A stretch of 64,000 nucleotides of DNA from assembly GCA_009741485.1 (NCBI GenBank), contig CM019236.1, positions 33,251,636 to 33,315,635 on the forward strand. The letters are read 5' to 3'. Positions 13,401 to 28,400 of this stretch are shown here, piece by piece. How positions within the stretch are numbered: position 1 is the stretch's first letter; every line of letters starts with the position of its first letter. A model generated the notes under the pieces. The model saw nothing but the letters and a program-made list of their open reading frames with translations. It had not been told where the DNA came from and made no database searches. Source of the stretch: Malurus cyaneus samueli (taxonomy: Eukaryota; Chordata; Aves; Passeriformes; Maluridae). A program made the translations under genes and the position numbers.

Positions 13401-16400
13401 TCTCCATTAATAATCAAGGCACCTAAAAGTAGGCAGAATAAGAAGTTTGCAATCTGAAAGAATGCAGTAATTAATAATTAAACTCCATAAATGTCAATTA
13501 CTGCTTATGGTAGTGCTTGGAAACAATTTGATTTTTTTTGGGTATGTGAAGTATGTTAAGTATGGTATAAATGCAATGCTGCAATCTCAGGTATTGTGCT
13601 TCTAACCCAAAACTCTGAAGAGGAGTCTGGAAATGGGATTTTTTTCTTCTATTTGTGTGTATGCCTACATTTGAATCCTTCTGTTAGCATTGTCCAGACT
13701 TTTAATAGAACAAGAAGGAATATTCATGACCATTCCCCTTCAGTTGTTTGGCAGAATTGTAGTGCTGTTGGAGATGTGGGGGAAGGTTTGATTTTGGTTT
13801 AATTCTCATTTAAATTTGGAATATTCTTGTCTTATAGTTTATAGTTTCACTCAGTTTTATTTTTTTTCATCCAACTTTTTGTAAGGTGATTGAAATCCTG
13901 AAGTATTTCCTATCTAGTTTTATTCCTCTTTTCCCCACTATGATTATGGTGCTTCCAAAGTATTATGTCATATTGCATTCCTGACAACCTTCAAATTCTG
14001 AATTTTAAAAATATATTTCTATAACGCTTAGAAGTAGGTTGCAAGAAAATGAATTTTCAGTTGTTTGGGCTTTAAGCCTTGCATTTGAAAACTGTTAGAA
14101 GTGCATCTTTAAAGATGTGCTAGCTGATTATCTGAATATATTTCTAAGTATTGAAAATCAGGTCACAGTGTTTTTAAATTGTGTTCTGTCTCCATCTGTC
14201 AGAACCTATCTGTGTTGTTGTTATTAGGACATACCTCTGAAAAAGGATTCAAAGGACTCTAAAGAGACAAATCTACTACTAGTTTGGTGTCCTGACAGCT
14301 TTAAGTCTGCTAGGTATTAAAAGGCGCACCCATTAGCCATGGGTTGAGTAAAACCAGGCAAATGTTCTGCTGTTTGTGAAGCTTTTCTGTTTCTTAAAAA
14401 TATACCTAAGGGTTGAATTTCAAGAGCATTTTATCTAGACCTTGCAATCAAGCTCTTCAGAGGTCACATTTGTGATTCCAGTGCTGATTTTCTGGCAGCT
14501 TTGTACCTAGAACTTTATATTCCAATCCTCAGACCCCTTCTGCTTCTTTAACACTAGTGCCCTAAGTACCAAATACTGTCTTTAGTGAGCTAAGTATCAG
14601 TTCTCTGTGTCAGCTTGAGAAATGTCCTTTCAGTCCTGGGAAGCCCATATAGGATTTACCTAAGTGAGAATACAAGGTGGAGTAATGGAATCATCCAGGT
14701 TGGAAAATATCTGGAATATCATCAAGTTCAACTGTTAACATTGCAAAGTCTGCCAGTAAACTATGTTCCAGAGCACCACATCTACAAGCCTTTTAAATTC
14801 CTTGAGGGATGGTTTCTCAACCACATCTGTGGGCAGCCTGTTCTTTACCTGGCAAATCTTTCAGTGAAGAAACTTTCCCTAATGGCTAATATGAATGTAT
14901 CCTGGCACAATTTGAGGCTGTTTCTGAATGTTCAGTTGCTTGTTACTTGAGAGAAGCGACTAACCCCTACCTTGCTACACCCATCTTTCAGGTATCAAAA
15001 CAGTTTATTTTGCTTTAAGTCTAGATGGCTTTGATTACTAAATCATTGTAAATGGAGGACAGGGAAAGCTCAAGAGGATTCTTCAGCAAATTTTTGTTGC
15101 TCCCATACTGCATTTTTTTCCTGCATCTTTGCAGAAGTACAATTGCACATGCTTCTGTCTGCAGTCTTTCTTACCTTGGATTCCAGAGCTGGTTTCTGCC
15201 TCAGACATGTTAAGAGTCATAGCTTTATTCCCCAAGGCAGTCACCTTTCAGCACCAAACCGTCAATATCCCAGAAACCTGCAATTTCACAGTATCCCAGA
15301 AACCTGTCCTTTCATCTAAGGCTTTTTTGTTTATTCTTTGGGCCATTCACTTTGTAGCATCTGCTTGATGACATGGCAACCTTTATAAATAGCTCTTTTG
15401 GGGACTTTGTTTAATCTTTTTGAAGCTTTGTGTTAAGCTGACATTCTGCATCATCTCTCTGAGGTGAATCAATAGTATATCAGAAGCCTTTATGTTTTTG
15501 TGGTGAGTCCTGCCTTCCTTTGGCTGGTAAGTGTATAGGTGTGACATGTCCCTACATAGTACTTATTTATAGTTCAGCTGTTTCCAATAACTGTGTTCTA
15601 GAGATCATGGGGTTTTGAATGCTGAGAAGGGATCCCTGTCTCACTTTCACTCGAGTATCTACATTTAGGGCTTATCTGCAGCTATTTGTATATTTTTGAA
15701 TAGTATTAGTCACGAACAAAGTTAGTTTGTGCAGACTACTACAGTTTTGAGAACCACTCTGTCTCTTAGATTATTTGATATTTGTTTGCCATCCCCATGA
15801 CAAACTTTCAGTGTTCAGTTTTGGATGTAGTCTACACTTTATGTGGGGACCCAGTATTGGAATTACTGACATCAGATAGGGCATGTTGTATGATATTTAA
15901 TGTATTTCTCTAGTTGTGGAAATAATGAATGTGGATGAAGAGAGGGCTTTCTTTCTATTCTAGCTGTATGTATCGGATCTGGGAATAGTTTTTATTTTTC
16001 TTAAATACTGTATTACAAGAGTAAATACATTTTTAAATTGCTTTGGGTATTCATCTTGAAATGAAAAATATAGGGCTAATGTAAAATTTGGTCTGTGATG
16101 GCTATTTAATTGCTTACACACATTTTAAATTATACTTTATAACGTTATTGTAGTAATGGCTTTAATGGCTATAATACTATATGATGTTGAGGGTTTATTT
16201 ATGGTGAAAGCTACAGAGAAACTCTGTTGTGTAAAGAAATATTTATTGACCTTTTACATGCTCTTTTTTTGGTAAAGGCTGTTGTTATTATATGAAATAG
16301 AATTAATCCAATAATGCATTGTGTAGTGAAGAAGTGACAAGAAGGGAAACTAAAAAATAACATTTTGCCCTTTTAATGATAGTCTAATGATGTTCTGTTG

Positions 16401-19400
16401 TGTTAGAGCTGTGCTATGTCTATATATTTCTTAGGAAAATAAAGAAGGAAACTTGAAGAAAATTACTTACCTTAATATTTTTTTAAATCTAAGGCAACTA
16501 AGGCTGGATTGAAAATCTACAGACCAGGAGTAAAACAAGATGATGAAAATTCTGGTGGCTGGTTTAGCTGGATGTGGAGCTGGTCAGGTGAAAAAAAGAA
16601 TGAACAAAAGCAAGAAGTCAAGGGTTCAAGTATGATCATTTTTTCTGTTACTAGAAAAGTATTAAGAGTCCTAGGCTGCTGCAATGGAATTTCGTTACCT
16701 AATTATTGCTGCTTATATTACATTTTCTCTTAGCCCATTCTTTTGCTGTTGAAACCATTCATTGCATGTAACAGAGGTTGTACAGTTGTGCAATTTCTTC
16801 TGAACTGTCTTCAGTGCAGCAGATGTTAATGGAATGTAAACAATTTTACATCCATTCATTTTAAAATTTGTCCATTTAATGCAATATATGTTTATTTTCT
16901 TAAGTATGGAGCATCTAGTAAAGGTTATGGAATATGGAAAGTAAATCAGCAAGCTAGGAAATAGAACAGGTCAGAGGAAAAGTGTAAGAGCATTTTAAAG
17001 CATGTTTTGGATTCTCAGGACTTGGCTTTAAACCCCAGGGTGTTTGGTTCTACTAATTGAGGACAATGCTGACAGTATCTACTGTATGTTATAGAGCTCC
17101 TGAGCTCTGGAAAGTGTAAGTAAGTGAAAGTAGGAGTATTTTCATTTTTCCGATAACTATGCTGAGTTTAACTAACTTCTTGAAATGTGACAGGTCTTGA
17201 AGAGCTGATGACAAAGGAAGAGAAGGCTAAACTTTATGCAGCAATTGGGTATAGTGAAACAGCTGTGGATCCAACCCTTCCAAAATCAGTAAGTCATAAC
17301 TGACTATATTATACCGAACAGTTGATAGCTTTATCAGCTAATAAGAATCTGAAGATGATAGGAAATCATTTTTAAATGACTTGAAGTTCTGCCTATATTT
17401 GTTCTGATACTTTTAAATAAAGTTACAGCATGCTGGTTTTCTGCAGAACAGAGCATCCTGAGATGCAGTTTCAAGACATTAGTTACAAAGCTTACTCTGG
17501 ATATTCAGAAATAGTTAAGAATTAAATTGCAGTTGTTCTAAGCAGAATAAAATCATAGATGTAGCGTATTGTAGTTTAAGTATTACTATAAAATATTGAA
17601 GTATATTCATGTATTATCTTACAATGTTCAGAAACTTTTCAAGAAAATGAGCTAAGGAATCTTAATAAGGGATCAGAAAATACACTGGAATCCAAAGTAT
17701 GAGCCATAGTAGATGAGTAGAATAAGTGATTATATAAAGACAGGGGTGATTCAAGGATTGTGATGGGGGAGAGATGACACTAAGTCATCTTAGTGTGAGA
17801 TAGCAAGGATGATACAATGAGCTGCTTTCTGGCTCTGCGTCAGAGGGTCTTTATCAGAAAACATGTTTATAAGGATATTCTACTCTTTACTGTAACCCCG
17901 CCTCTGTGCAGACTTTTACAACAGTTATGATACAAACTATTCATGCATGCAAACAGTAGTTTCAAACAGTTATTTTTCACTTTCATCTCCTCATAAACTG
18001 TATCAAGGTGCACATTAATGTATTTTTTACTCCTGTTTTGTGTTGTTTTTGTGGCGTATCTAGTATGAAGCCATGAAATTCTCAGTGAAGTTATTAAGCA
18101 TGTCTATATCAATAAGAGAATACAAGCAAGCTCCTAAGCTGGTAGAATTTGCATTAACTGACTTGAGTACAGTATTTACCCAACGACCAGGTGCACAAGC
18201 AATAAGGTGAGCTTTCTCTATCAAACTGGTTTTGCTCCTCATGAAACGATGATGATGACTAGTTGGCATTTTAAGCCTCTGTTATGGTATTTAAGGGGTC
18301 ATTCTTTGTGCAGTTTTAGAGTGGAATCATTCTGCAACTGATGGATGAATCATGGATACGCTTTCCGTGATTAAGTTCTCTTTGTCTTCAGAGCTTTTTT
18401 GTGATAAAGCGGATATACTCCTTTTTTCAGTTTGCCATTGTTATGTGCAAACCATCCTTGTTTAGTGCAAACTAACTTGTTACTTGCTTGGAAAAGTGAT
18501 TGTTACTCCTTTGGAAAGTTAACCTGAGCAAGGTGATCTTGCAACCACTTACACATGGGCATTTAACGTGACTGAAAAATTCTTGTGTTCCCAGTTCATT
18601 TTTAGATTTGTGGAAGAAAGACATAACTGATGGTTTTTCCTTTGTTTTGTGCTCTCACAGTAGATCATGAAGAGTACCTACTGAAATATTTTAATTTCAT
18701 TTCAAATGTAATGACTTAAAAATCTGGGAGAAAATAATCTACCTGTTTTAAACCTTGTCCCCTCTACTTTGAGATATATAATTATGATCTGTGTATGATA
18801 CTAAGACACTGTTGATCTTGTTTATTTTTATACATAATTTTTTTAAAGTTTTGCTTCTGGCTTTTCTCTCAGTATTTGTGTGCATCTAAATGGCCTTGAC
18901 AATGCTACCATACTAAGAAAAAGGAATAAACTGTTACATTTTTCCAGTAAAATATTTTCCTTTGAGTGTTGGGAGGAAAAGGTCTTTGACTGAAAGCTGT
19001 TGCCTAGCTGGACAGCGTATTGGAAAAAAAAGTCAGGTCCAAGACCTAAAAAATATTTCTTGGAGTAGTGGGACAGTTTACCTTTGTTTCTTTTATTTCT
19101 CTGGATCAGAAGCCTTTACTCTCTGCTGTGTGTCTGTTTCCCATTAAGAATATACCATCCAATTCCTGAGTTCATACTAAAGAATTCCCATTTGTATCTC
19201 TTACCTGCCTTGACACCTGCCTTGACACCTGCCTTCAAGAAAAATGTATGAAGGGAATAACTTGGACATCCTTTCTTATTTAGAGAGGGGCAGCCAATAG
19301 GCACAAAAGATAATGAAATGGAAAACAGTTAACACATGGATGAATGTATTAAATACTTAGAATAAGCAATTTCTATTTAATGTAGGGTTGAGATGCCTTT

Positions 19401-22400
19401 TACTGGTTTGTGGGGTTTTTTTCCCCCATCTGATTTCTTATACTCTTGCCATTTAATTGCACTTAGCCAGATGGATATTGCATCTGAACAGTCTGCTTAC
19501 ATTTCTTTACAGGTTTGAAACAAAAATTACCTCACTTGAAGTCACAGGTGTGTCTCGAGAAAAGAGTACACCCTGTCTCCTGTCTTCTCGAACAGCCTAT
19601 TCAGATGAGAGTACCTTACTTTTAAGCATCATGTTTGAGACTAATCCTTTGGATGAGAAAGCAGATCAGAGGATTAGAATAGAATCAAAACCATTGGAAA
19701 TAGTATATGATGCGGTAAGTAAATATTTGAATAAGCTATAAATAATGAACAATCTTATTTAATAGTATATTGACTGTGTTTTATTTTTGCTTTATTTTAA
19801 CAGATGACGGTAAACAGCATAGTGGATTTCTTCAGACCTCCGAAAGATGTACATTTAGAGCAATTGACATCTGCAACTCTGATGAAACTTGAAGAATTCC
19901 GTGAAAAAACATCAACAGGCAAGTGCTGCAAGCTCTTCTGATGGTACACTCAGACAAATTTTAGATTGTAGGAGTGTGAAAACTCTTCCCTATGGAAATG
20001 TATGCATCCTAGTCATAGCTTTCTAACACACCACCTAAATAAGTTGAATTATTCAATCTCATTGCAGTGTGTTTATTGTAGGTATTGAATAATTTCATGT
20101 CTGTATCTTTTTTAGCTTCAGCTATTTTTACTCCTTTGTAAAATATGCTCCAAACACATAGTCTTTCTCCATACACAGTTAAACACTTCATTACATCTTC
20201 TGTTTTGTTCATCTGGTATGTAAAAGGCCTTAGTTATTTAATACTCCTTAAATACTGATACTGAGATATTACTCGTCTTGGTTAACCCCCAAATCCTTTT
20301 CAGATTTTTTGTTTTTCAGGACATTACACTTTTCTATAGGTGTTTTCTGTTTTCTGAATTCCCCAATGAATATTGATTTTGATTTGGATTGACTCAGTTC
20401 AAATTACATAAACTGTATTTATCTGCCTCCCAGCTGCTCATCTTTACAGTAATTTCACTAGTTTTCATTTCATTCTGTTTATCTCTGGAGATCTTACATT
20501 TTAAGATGAATGCAAATGTTGAATACTGTGAAGACTCACACTGAGGTCTGTGAAATTAACTTGTTCCAGTAAGGATGTCTGAGGCTTTATAAATCAGAGA
20601 TGTGTCCAGCACAGTGTCCTGTCTCTGTGAATGGGAGTGGATGCTGAGGGGAGATTTCATAAAATATGTTTAAAAGGAAGAAGACTAACAACAAATGTTT
20701 TCTTAAACCTCTTTTAATTTTATAGCCTATTACTCATTAAATTATAAATACAAAAAAATCTGAATACTCAAGTGATAAAGAATTTAAGGAAAACTCAAGC
20801 ATAATGTATATTTAATGGATTGCTTTTATCAGGCTGGTATTGAGAGGGAATCAATAGTATTTTTATTCATTAGTTCTTCTTTGACCGAACTGTTTAATTA
20901 AGGACTAATATGAGATTAACCAGAGTTATGTGGATCACCTTGCTTATCTTTTCTTTCAGAAATTTCTTGAGCAATATCAATACAATAGTTCACTGTTCAT
21001 TTCTGAGATGAATTTTTAAATTTGCTTACATGAATGTGCTGCTCATATTCTGCTCATTAGCACTCAGTAGGGTGGTGTTAATCTTAAATAATTTTTTGTG
21101 GAAATACAAAATTATGCTCTGTGTATTTTACAGTTTAAGCATATCATTACTGTAGAGTAATTCTCATGTTTATACTCTCATGGGAATGCTAAGTTGCTCA
21201 GAGTGACGTAAAACCTTTTTCCAGTCACAAATGAAAAATTTGTTGTCTAATCAAATGTCTAAAAATGAATGTCGAAAAATACGTGGTACATTGCTTGTGA
21301 AATCTTATCGGAGTCTTTGAGAATTTCCAGGGACAGAAGATTTGATCTGCAGAATATTCTGTTGCAGGGGACGATACTGATCTCAGAGGTAGAATAAGAA
21401 AAATGGGAATATGTTTTTGAAATTAATATGTTCACAGCTGCAGTCCTCAAGAATGAATTCTTAACGCTTTTCTTAGAAGCAATAGTAGATAGCTGGAAAA
21501 TATAGGGCAACTGAACTGCAAAAGTGAAGGAACATGCTACACCAGAACTGTTAGGATTTTCATCACTAAAAGACATTACAAAAGTTTGGTTTACCAGAGT
21601 CAGTTTATGGACTTGACTGTATTCTCTTCCCAAATAAAGAAAACAAGAAAGTATTTACTTGACTTTTTTATATGACTCACATTCAGCTAGGCAGTTCAAA
21701 CTGAAAAAATCCTACTCTTATTTATTATTTCATGTTGTTTTGCCTTGCAAATCCTGAAGTGTGGTCGCCATCCAGTTCTTCACTGACTAGCCTAGCTCTC
21801 CTGTGTCAGGGCAACCTTTGATAATGTAACAGTTGTAATTATTTTCTTACCAGTGGATGTGCTGAATGTTGCGTTGTCATCTTCATAATTCATTATCTCT
21901 GCTTCTGTGATTATCAGCTTGTTGTACATGGTATATTTTTAATAGGTTGTGGCTGCATCGTAAAGCAGTTTTCAATACTAACTTGAAGGAATACTATTCA
22001 TTGCTCTTCAGCTGAGTAAAAGAGCAGAATTTGATCTCAAATGTTACGACTGACTGTTTTTCCCAACTAATTGCATGATTTTTAAACATAGTTTTTGTAA
22101 GATTATGTATTTGCATATCCTCGGTGTCTCAAGATGGAGTTGCTTGGCAGCAAAGTCAGTGTAAACTTGTGTATCTCAGTATCAACAAACACAAGCAGTT
22201 TGACCAGTGTAGTTGGATACTGTCAATAGGTAACTCTAGAGCAGTTAACTTTCTGAATCTGACAGATCAGTGAGTGAGCTTGGTAATTGCAAAGTTTTAG
22301 TTAACATTCCAGTTCTTTTCATTTCATCTCTGCCTGGTGGGAAACTTTTTTGCGTTTGCATATGTCATGTTGTTGTCTATACTTGTCAAGTAGCATCATT

Positions 22401-25400
22401 TTATCTACTCAGTGCTTCTTTAAGCGCTGCCTATAATGACAGGTTCAGAAAAAATGTGAAGATCAGGTGTACCTTAATTATCTAGCACCCAGAGTTTATT
22501 TAAAATTAGACCTGACTTTCTTTCTATAGCTTTCTTTTAATCCTATAGGATCTGTATGAATTACCTTTTTTGTTTATATTTACTAATTGTACTGTTTTTT
22601 TCAGGCTTAATGTATGTTATTGAAACCCAGAAAGTGCTTGACCTCAAAATTAACCTCATGGCTTCATACATCATTGTTCCAGAGAAAGGATTCTATGATC
22701 ATACATCAAATTTACTACTTCTGGATCTTGGTAATTTGAAAGTATGTAGCTACCTAATAGGATAATTTACTGAAAATGATAATTCAGCTTTTATATGTTT
22801 TCTGTTTTTTTAACTTGCATTTTGTGGTAGTGATTAAGTAAAACACCTCTTGCAGTTTATGTATTAGGTATTTATTTTGAACTGCTTTCTAGTCACTACA
22901 GAAATTACTGAACTCTTCTCAGTGGAGTCTTTCAATGCAAAAGAAAGTAATTCTCCCCTAGTATAAAACTACTGTTTATGCTTTGGACTGTTACATGGAA
23001 AATGTTTAATAATTTATTACATTTCTGTACAATATAAAATAGTGAACTTTTTTGTTACATGATTAAATGGTATTCTTATTTTTCATATTATTACTACTTG
23101 CCTCTTAATTGCTGAGTTTACTTTAAAATGAGAAAAGTAAACATACTGGTAATTTTTAAAATTTGGATAAAATTAGAGGTATGTTTGAGATAAATATTTT
23201 TGGCTTTTTCCTTACATGAAGTATGTAAAACTATAATTTATCATTATGAAACCACAGAAGACACTTTTTCCATACTATTAGCAATCTTCTTACTCATTGC
23301 TGAACATGAGTTCTTCAGGATAAATGATATTATATGTGTACAGATTATTTAATTATTTCTTACATATACTCTGGGTGAGATTGATATTGCCACTTGCTAT
23401 CTGTTTTACCGTCTGCCTTTTTGTAAGAATTTGTTCAAATTTAAAACCTTTCTAAACAGAGTATGTTTTCTCTTTTCCACGTAATGACTGTCTGAGCATG
23501 TGGTTTCAGTTAGAATCTTAGAATGGTTTGGCTTGGAAGAGATCTCTAAAGATCATTGAGTCTAACCTTCATGCAATGGGCAGAGACATCTTCAACTAGT
23601 TTAGGTTCCTCAGCCACCTGTCCATCCTGACCCTAAATGTTCCATGGGATGGGACCTCCATTCCTTCTCTGGACAACTCATGTCAGTGTCTTGCCACTCC
23701 CACTCTAAGAAAATTCTGTATATCTAGTCTATATTTACTCTTAGTTTTGGAGCGTTTCCCCTTGGTTTGTCAGAACAGGTCTTGGAAAAAAGTGTGCTCC
23801 CATCTTCCTTTTTGGCCCTTTTTGAGTATTGAAAGGCTGCTGAGAAGTCTCTCCAGAGCCTTTTCAAGGCTGAGCAACATCAAATTTCAGCCTTTTTCTT
23901 CGAGGAAATGTGTCTCTCTGACCACTTTTCTGGCTCTTCTGTGGACTTGCTCCCCCAGGTTTGGATGCACCCCAGGATATGTTTGTCTTCATGGGCTGCA
24001 AGTGCACGTTGCCAGGTCGTGTCCAGCTTCTCATCCACCAGCACCCCCAGGTCCTACTCTGTAGTGTAGCTCTCAGTGCCATTGTCAGCAGCCTGCGTTG
24101 ATCACAGAGCTACTTAATCACTTGGATTGGAAAAGACCTTGAAGGTCCTTGAGTCCAGCCATTAACTGAGTTCTGCCAAGTCCACCATTAAACTATGTCC
24201 CTATGTGCCATGTCTACATGGCTTTTAAATTTCTCCAGGGATAATGACTCAACCATGTCCCTGGACAACCTGTTCCTGTGTTTGACAGCTCTTTCAATGA
24301 AGACATTTTTCCTTATATCCAGTCTAAACAACCTGGGGTACTTGTGGCTGTTTCTGTATGTTCAGTTCTCTTGGGGGAGGAGACTAACTCCCTACCTACA
24401 TCCTCAAGAGCTACAGCCTCCTTTGTGGTAAGGGTCCCTCTCTGTCTCCTTTGGCGCAGGCTAAAGAACTCCAGCTCCCTTGGCTGCTCCTCAAAGGACT
24501 TGTTCTCCAGATCCCTCCCCAGCTCTGTTGTCCTTCTCTGGAAATATTGGAAGCACCTCATTTGTTGTCTTTGTTGCTGTGAGGAGCCCCAAATGAAACA
24601 TAGTATTCAAAGTGGTGCCTCTCCCAGCCTCTCTTTCCATAGTTGTGCTGGCCACACTATTTCTGATACAAGCCAGGATCCCATTGCCCTTTTTGGCCAC
24701 CTGGGCACATGCTGTCTCGTATTCAGATGGCTGTTGATCAGCTGAACCTGCTGACCTCCTCCCTGAGCTATGGTACAAAGCGAGGAGTTTCTCTACCAGG
24801 GCTCACCTGCCACAGATGGGCTCACTGATGCTGTCTGATGTTGGCATAGGAGTCAGTCACATCCTGCAACCTGGCACCTGGGTGGCAGCATTTTCCCACC
24901 AGAGCTCTGTCTAATCAGCTGCATCAGTCATGGTGGTGCCATGCTTTGTTAACAGGGGCTGCCTCTCTTAACAAAATTAAAAGTGCAGGACCTTGCAGTA
25001 GGTCATGTTGAAAAAGAATGTATTGGGCTGCTTCAGAAAGTGGAATTAGTAAATATTGCTCTGTAGATACTAAAAATTATGTGATCTGGTTGTAAATTCA
25101 AGTTTTTTCAGTGGCAAATAATTTCACAACCTCTTCTGAATGTTGGTCATTTGTAGGCAGTTTGTAGATTTGGCACTTTGTAGTGCTTGAGAGAGCCTCC
25201 TGGATCTAGTCCTAGATCTAACAGCCCACCTTGTTCTCCACCCATGTAAGATTACTCTTTGATGAACTGCCTAGAAGAATACATTTCAAAATCAGACTTC
25301 AATGCGCCTGTGAGATCTTTTTCTGGAAAGGGATGAGTAATTTTTGTAGTGAATATGACTTCTGGATTGGTTTCTCTGCTTCAATAGAATTTAGAAGTAG

Positions 25401-28400
25401 CATAAGAGAAAATTCAGTTGCCTTTCAGGATATGATTAGTAATTCTGTATTCACTTTGAGTGACATATGCTTAAGTGAGATGTAGTGAGATGACTGCTTT
25501 TTTCCTCAGTTGCCTACTGGAAAAGATCAAGCCCCAGGAGGAGAAATGGCATATAAAGTTAAAACTGTTTCTCATTGTATATAAATAGGGTTATTAATTT
25601 AATCATTCTGACTTTGAATATCCAAGTTATTTTTAACATAGAAGTATTCATAGTCCAGCAGTACTAAAACATAAATGCCATGTCTTGGATGCTAATTTTT
25701 AAACCTCTGTTAATTCTCTTGAATATTACCTGGGTTTGACAAAGCCAAATATGAATCCAAAATTATTAGACATGTAAGGATGAGGACAATCCTGTTTTAT
25801 CAGAGATGAATGTTAGAGAGGGCACAAACAAATGTGAAATATCAAAGAAGTATGACTGTCCAAAAGCTGAATCAAAGGTATATTGATGGATATTAAAGGA
25901 AAGACATTGATGATGCACAGTCCAAATCATCTTTTCCTCTCTGACTAATATGTCGCAACTGAATTCAATAACATTCAGAAATAGATTTCGTGTGTCTGAG
26001 TTGATTAATGCAGTAATATTTTATGTATAAAAGTTGGGAACGGTTATTCTATTGGTTATAAAGGGCTTGAGTTTATAGTTTGAGATAAGCCACTTACTAA
26101 AAATTATTTTGTACAGAGTATATAGTGTATTTTAATTCACTTTTTATTTTGTTTCTTTTATTGAGGAAGAAAAATAGTTAATAGTCTCTGGTTTTTGTTT
26201 TGATGCCTAGGAGTTATAGCTATTTGCTGTGCTGTGAGAATTGTAAGACTGTAAACTTACAGTGAGGGCTTAATAATTTGTTGTAGGAACAAATATTTGT
26301 AGAATTAGTGCTTTGAATATTTTTGAAATTGATTTATGTTTTTTTTTGTGACTCTTCTAAGATGACTAGCAAAAGTCGTTCTGATTTATCAGAACTCAAA
26401 GTAGGACAAAGCACTATTGAAGATATAATGTCAAGAGCTTATGACAGTTTTGATATCCAGCTCAGCAGTATGCAGTTACTGTACAGCAACACATGTAAGA
26501 TTCACGAAAGAAATCTTTCTTTATATGATTAAATATAGTCTGGTTGTTGTGCCTTTTATATTTGTAGCTGAAGCAGTGGAGAATCTTTTGGAATGTACTT
26601 CTTCAAATGTAAGTGTTCTAAATTCAGTACCGTGAACGTGTTACGAATTTCCAGAACATATCTTTAGAACTTCAGTTCCAGTCTTAGAAAATTTATAATA
26701 AAATCCCTTTTGTTTGAAGACATTCTCATCATGAAGGCATTCATCTCATTTGATTTATTGCATAATAAATGTAAGACTGTATTTTTTTATGGTATTTTCC
26801 TTCAGTGTCCTTGCTTTTCTCCAAATTTAAAGCAGAATCCCCAGGTATTTGTAGGTTTGGTTATTTTGCGTGGGTAAAGGAAGGATGAAAATCAATTTAC
26901 TTAAAGAATCTGAGTAAATTTACTTCAGTAAGGGGTCAAAGGAAACTTTAGTATTTTGGGAACTAGCAACATAGAGTTAGTCATAATCATTTAATTCTTA
27001 ATTCTTTGGTTCCAGGGGAGAGTTTACGGCCTAAGCACCCAGTGTCATGTGTGTTAAGAATAGGGTCCTTAGAAATCTGCAGCATGGATGGGGTAGCTGT
27101 GTAGAAGAGAATGGGAGAAATTATTCATTAGTCTTATATGTCTGAAGTTCAGATCTTGTATAATACACATATATTGGTTGAGCTGTAAAAGAGATCATGT
27201 CACCTGAATTTTTGGCAATATATACTAATATCAGGTACTTGAATTCTGTGATGTGTGATGAGAAGCAATTTCTTTAAATGTTTAAAGCAGGCTTTCTCTG
27301 CTCTTCTAGATGAGAACTGGCAAGAAGCTCGGAAACTAAAGAATTCATCTCAGTGTATCTTGCAGCCCTTGGATGTAAAACTGGAATTTAGCAGAGCTAT
27401 GGTACTTACAGATGCAAGAATGCCGAAGTACGTGTTTTTTTCCAATTTTGAAATTTTATGGTATATTACTTTTTTGAGGGGAAGGAGATTTAAAAAAAAT
27501 GGATCTTGTCATAATTATGTTCTTTTGTATTGGCTATTGTCAATCTTGGAAGTAAAATGCATTTATTGAGAAAAATAGAAAACATATTTCAGATATAAAA
27601 AAGGTGATAGAATGTTACAGTAGTATGTTTAATGTATTTTGAGATTTTTATTAAAGATATTACTGCCTCTTCTAATTCAGTCTTACTAATAGGTACATTT
27701 CAGTTGTCATTGAAAATAATGAGGAACTAAAAATCTGAACTTGGAGTCTATTTTTAAACATGAAAAAATACCTTGAGAAGTAATGTGTTGTCATACTCCC
27801 TCTCTTTTGATGGCTTATCTCTAGTTAGTTTACCTACCATGGATCACTTCTCTGGGAAGCAGCTCTTAATGCCTTGAATTTGCACTTAGGCTTATTTAGT
27901 AAAATCCTGTTATGGAAATTGTACCAATCAGAAGAAAATAATTAGTAGTTAATAATGGTCAGTGATTTCGTGGTGTAATACTGCCACCTTCTGGAAATGT
28001 GGGAGGTCAGGTTCTGAATTTTGGTATTTAGAAAACATCTTAATGTTCTTCTTCCTTACTTTTTCTCTGGTGAGGAAGGCCAAGTAAAGGGAATGCAATT
28101 CACAGGAATCTCTTATGTTAGCAAGTGAGATTTAATTTCTGTGGTCATGTAACAGAATTACATATTATTGATGTTAGTTTGTAATTGACTTCTCTTAAAG
28201 TTATACAGGTGTAACCTGAATTAAGGAATGTCTTTGCTTACTGAGAGCACCTGTTGCAGTACTGCAATATTGCCTTTCTAACTGTCTTGGCTACCAGGTG
28301 TGCTTGGCAGTTCATATGTCTAAGCTTATTCAGGGAAATTTTTCCCTAAATTTTCTCCCTGTGACATTGGCCACAAATGATAAAAGTTAACTGTAGCTTT

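Larger units (their letters stand above)
22742..26361 (+). other. VPS13A intron 20
   Basis: 3,620 nt. The middle holds two CR1 copies, one apparently inserted in the other (23512-25030). The outer thirds are AT-rich and unassigned. Confidence 0.8.

Noticed and set aside
24278..24745. 155-codon ORF on the + strand
   Set aside because: It is the antisense of a CR1 ORF2 end; the real signal is on the minus strand (CAQVAKKGNGILACI).
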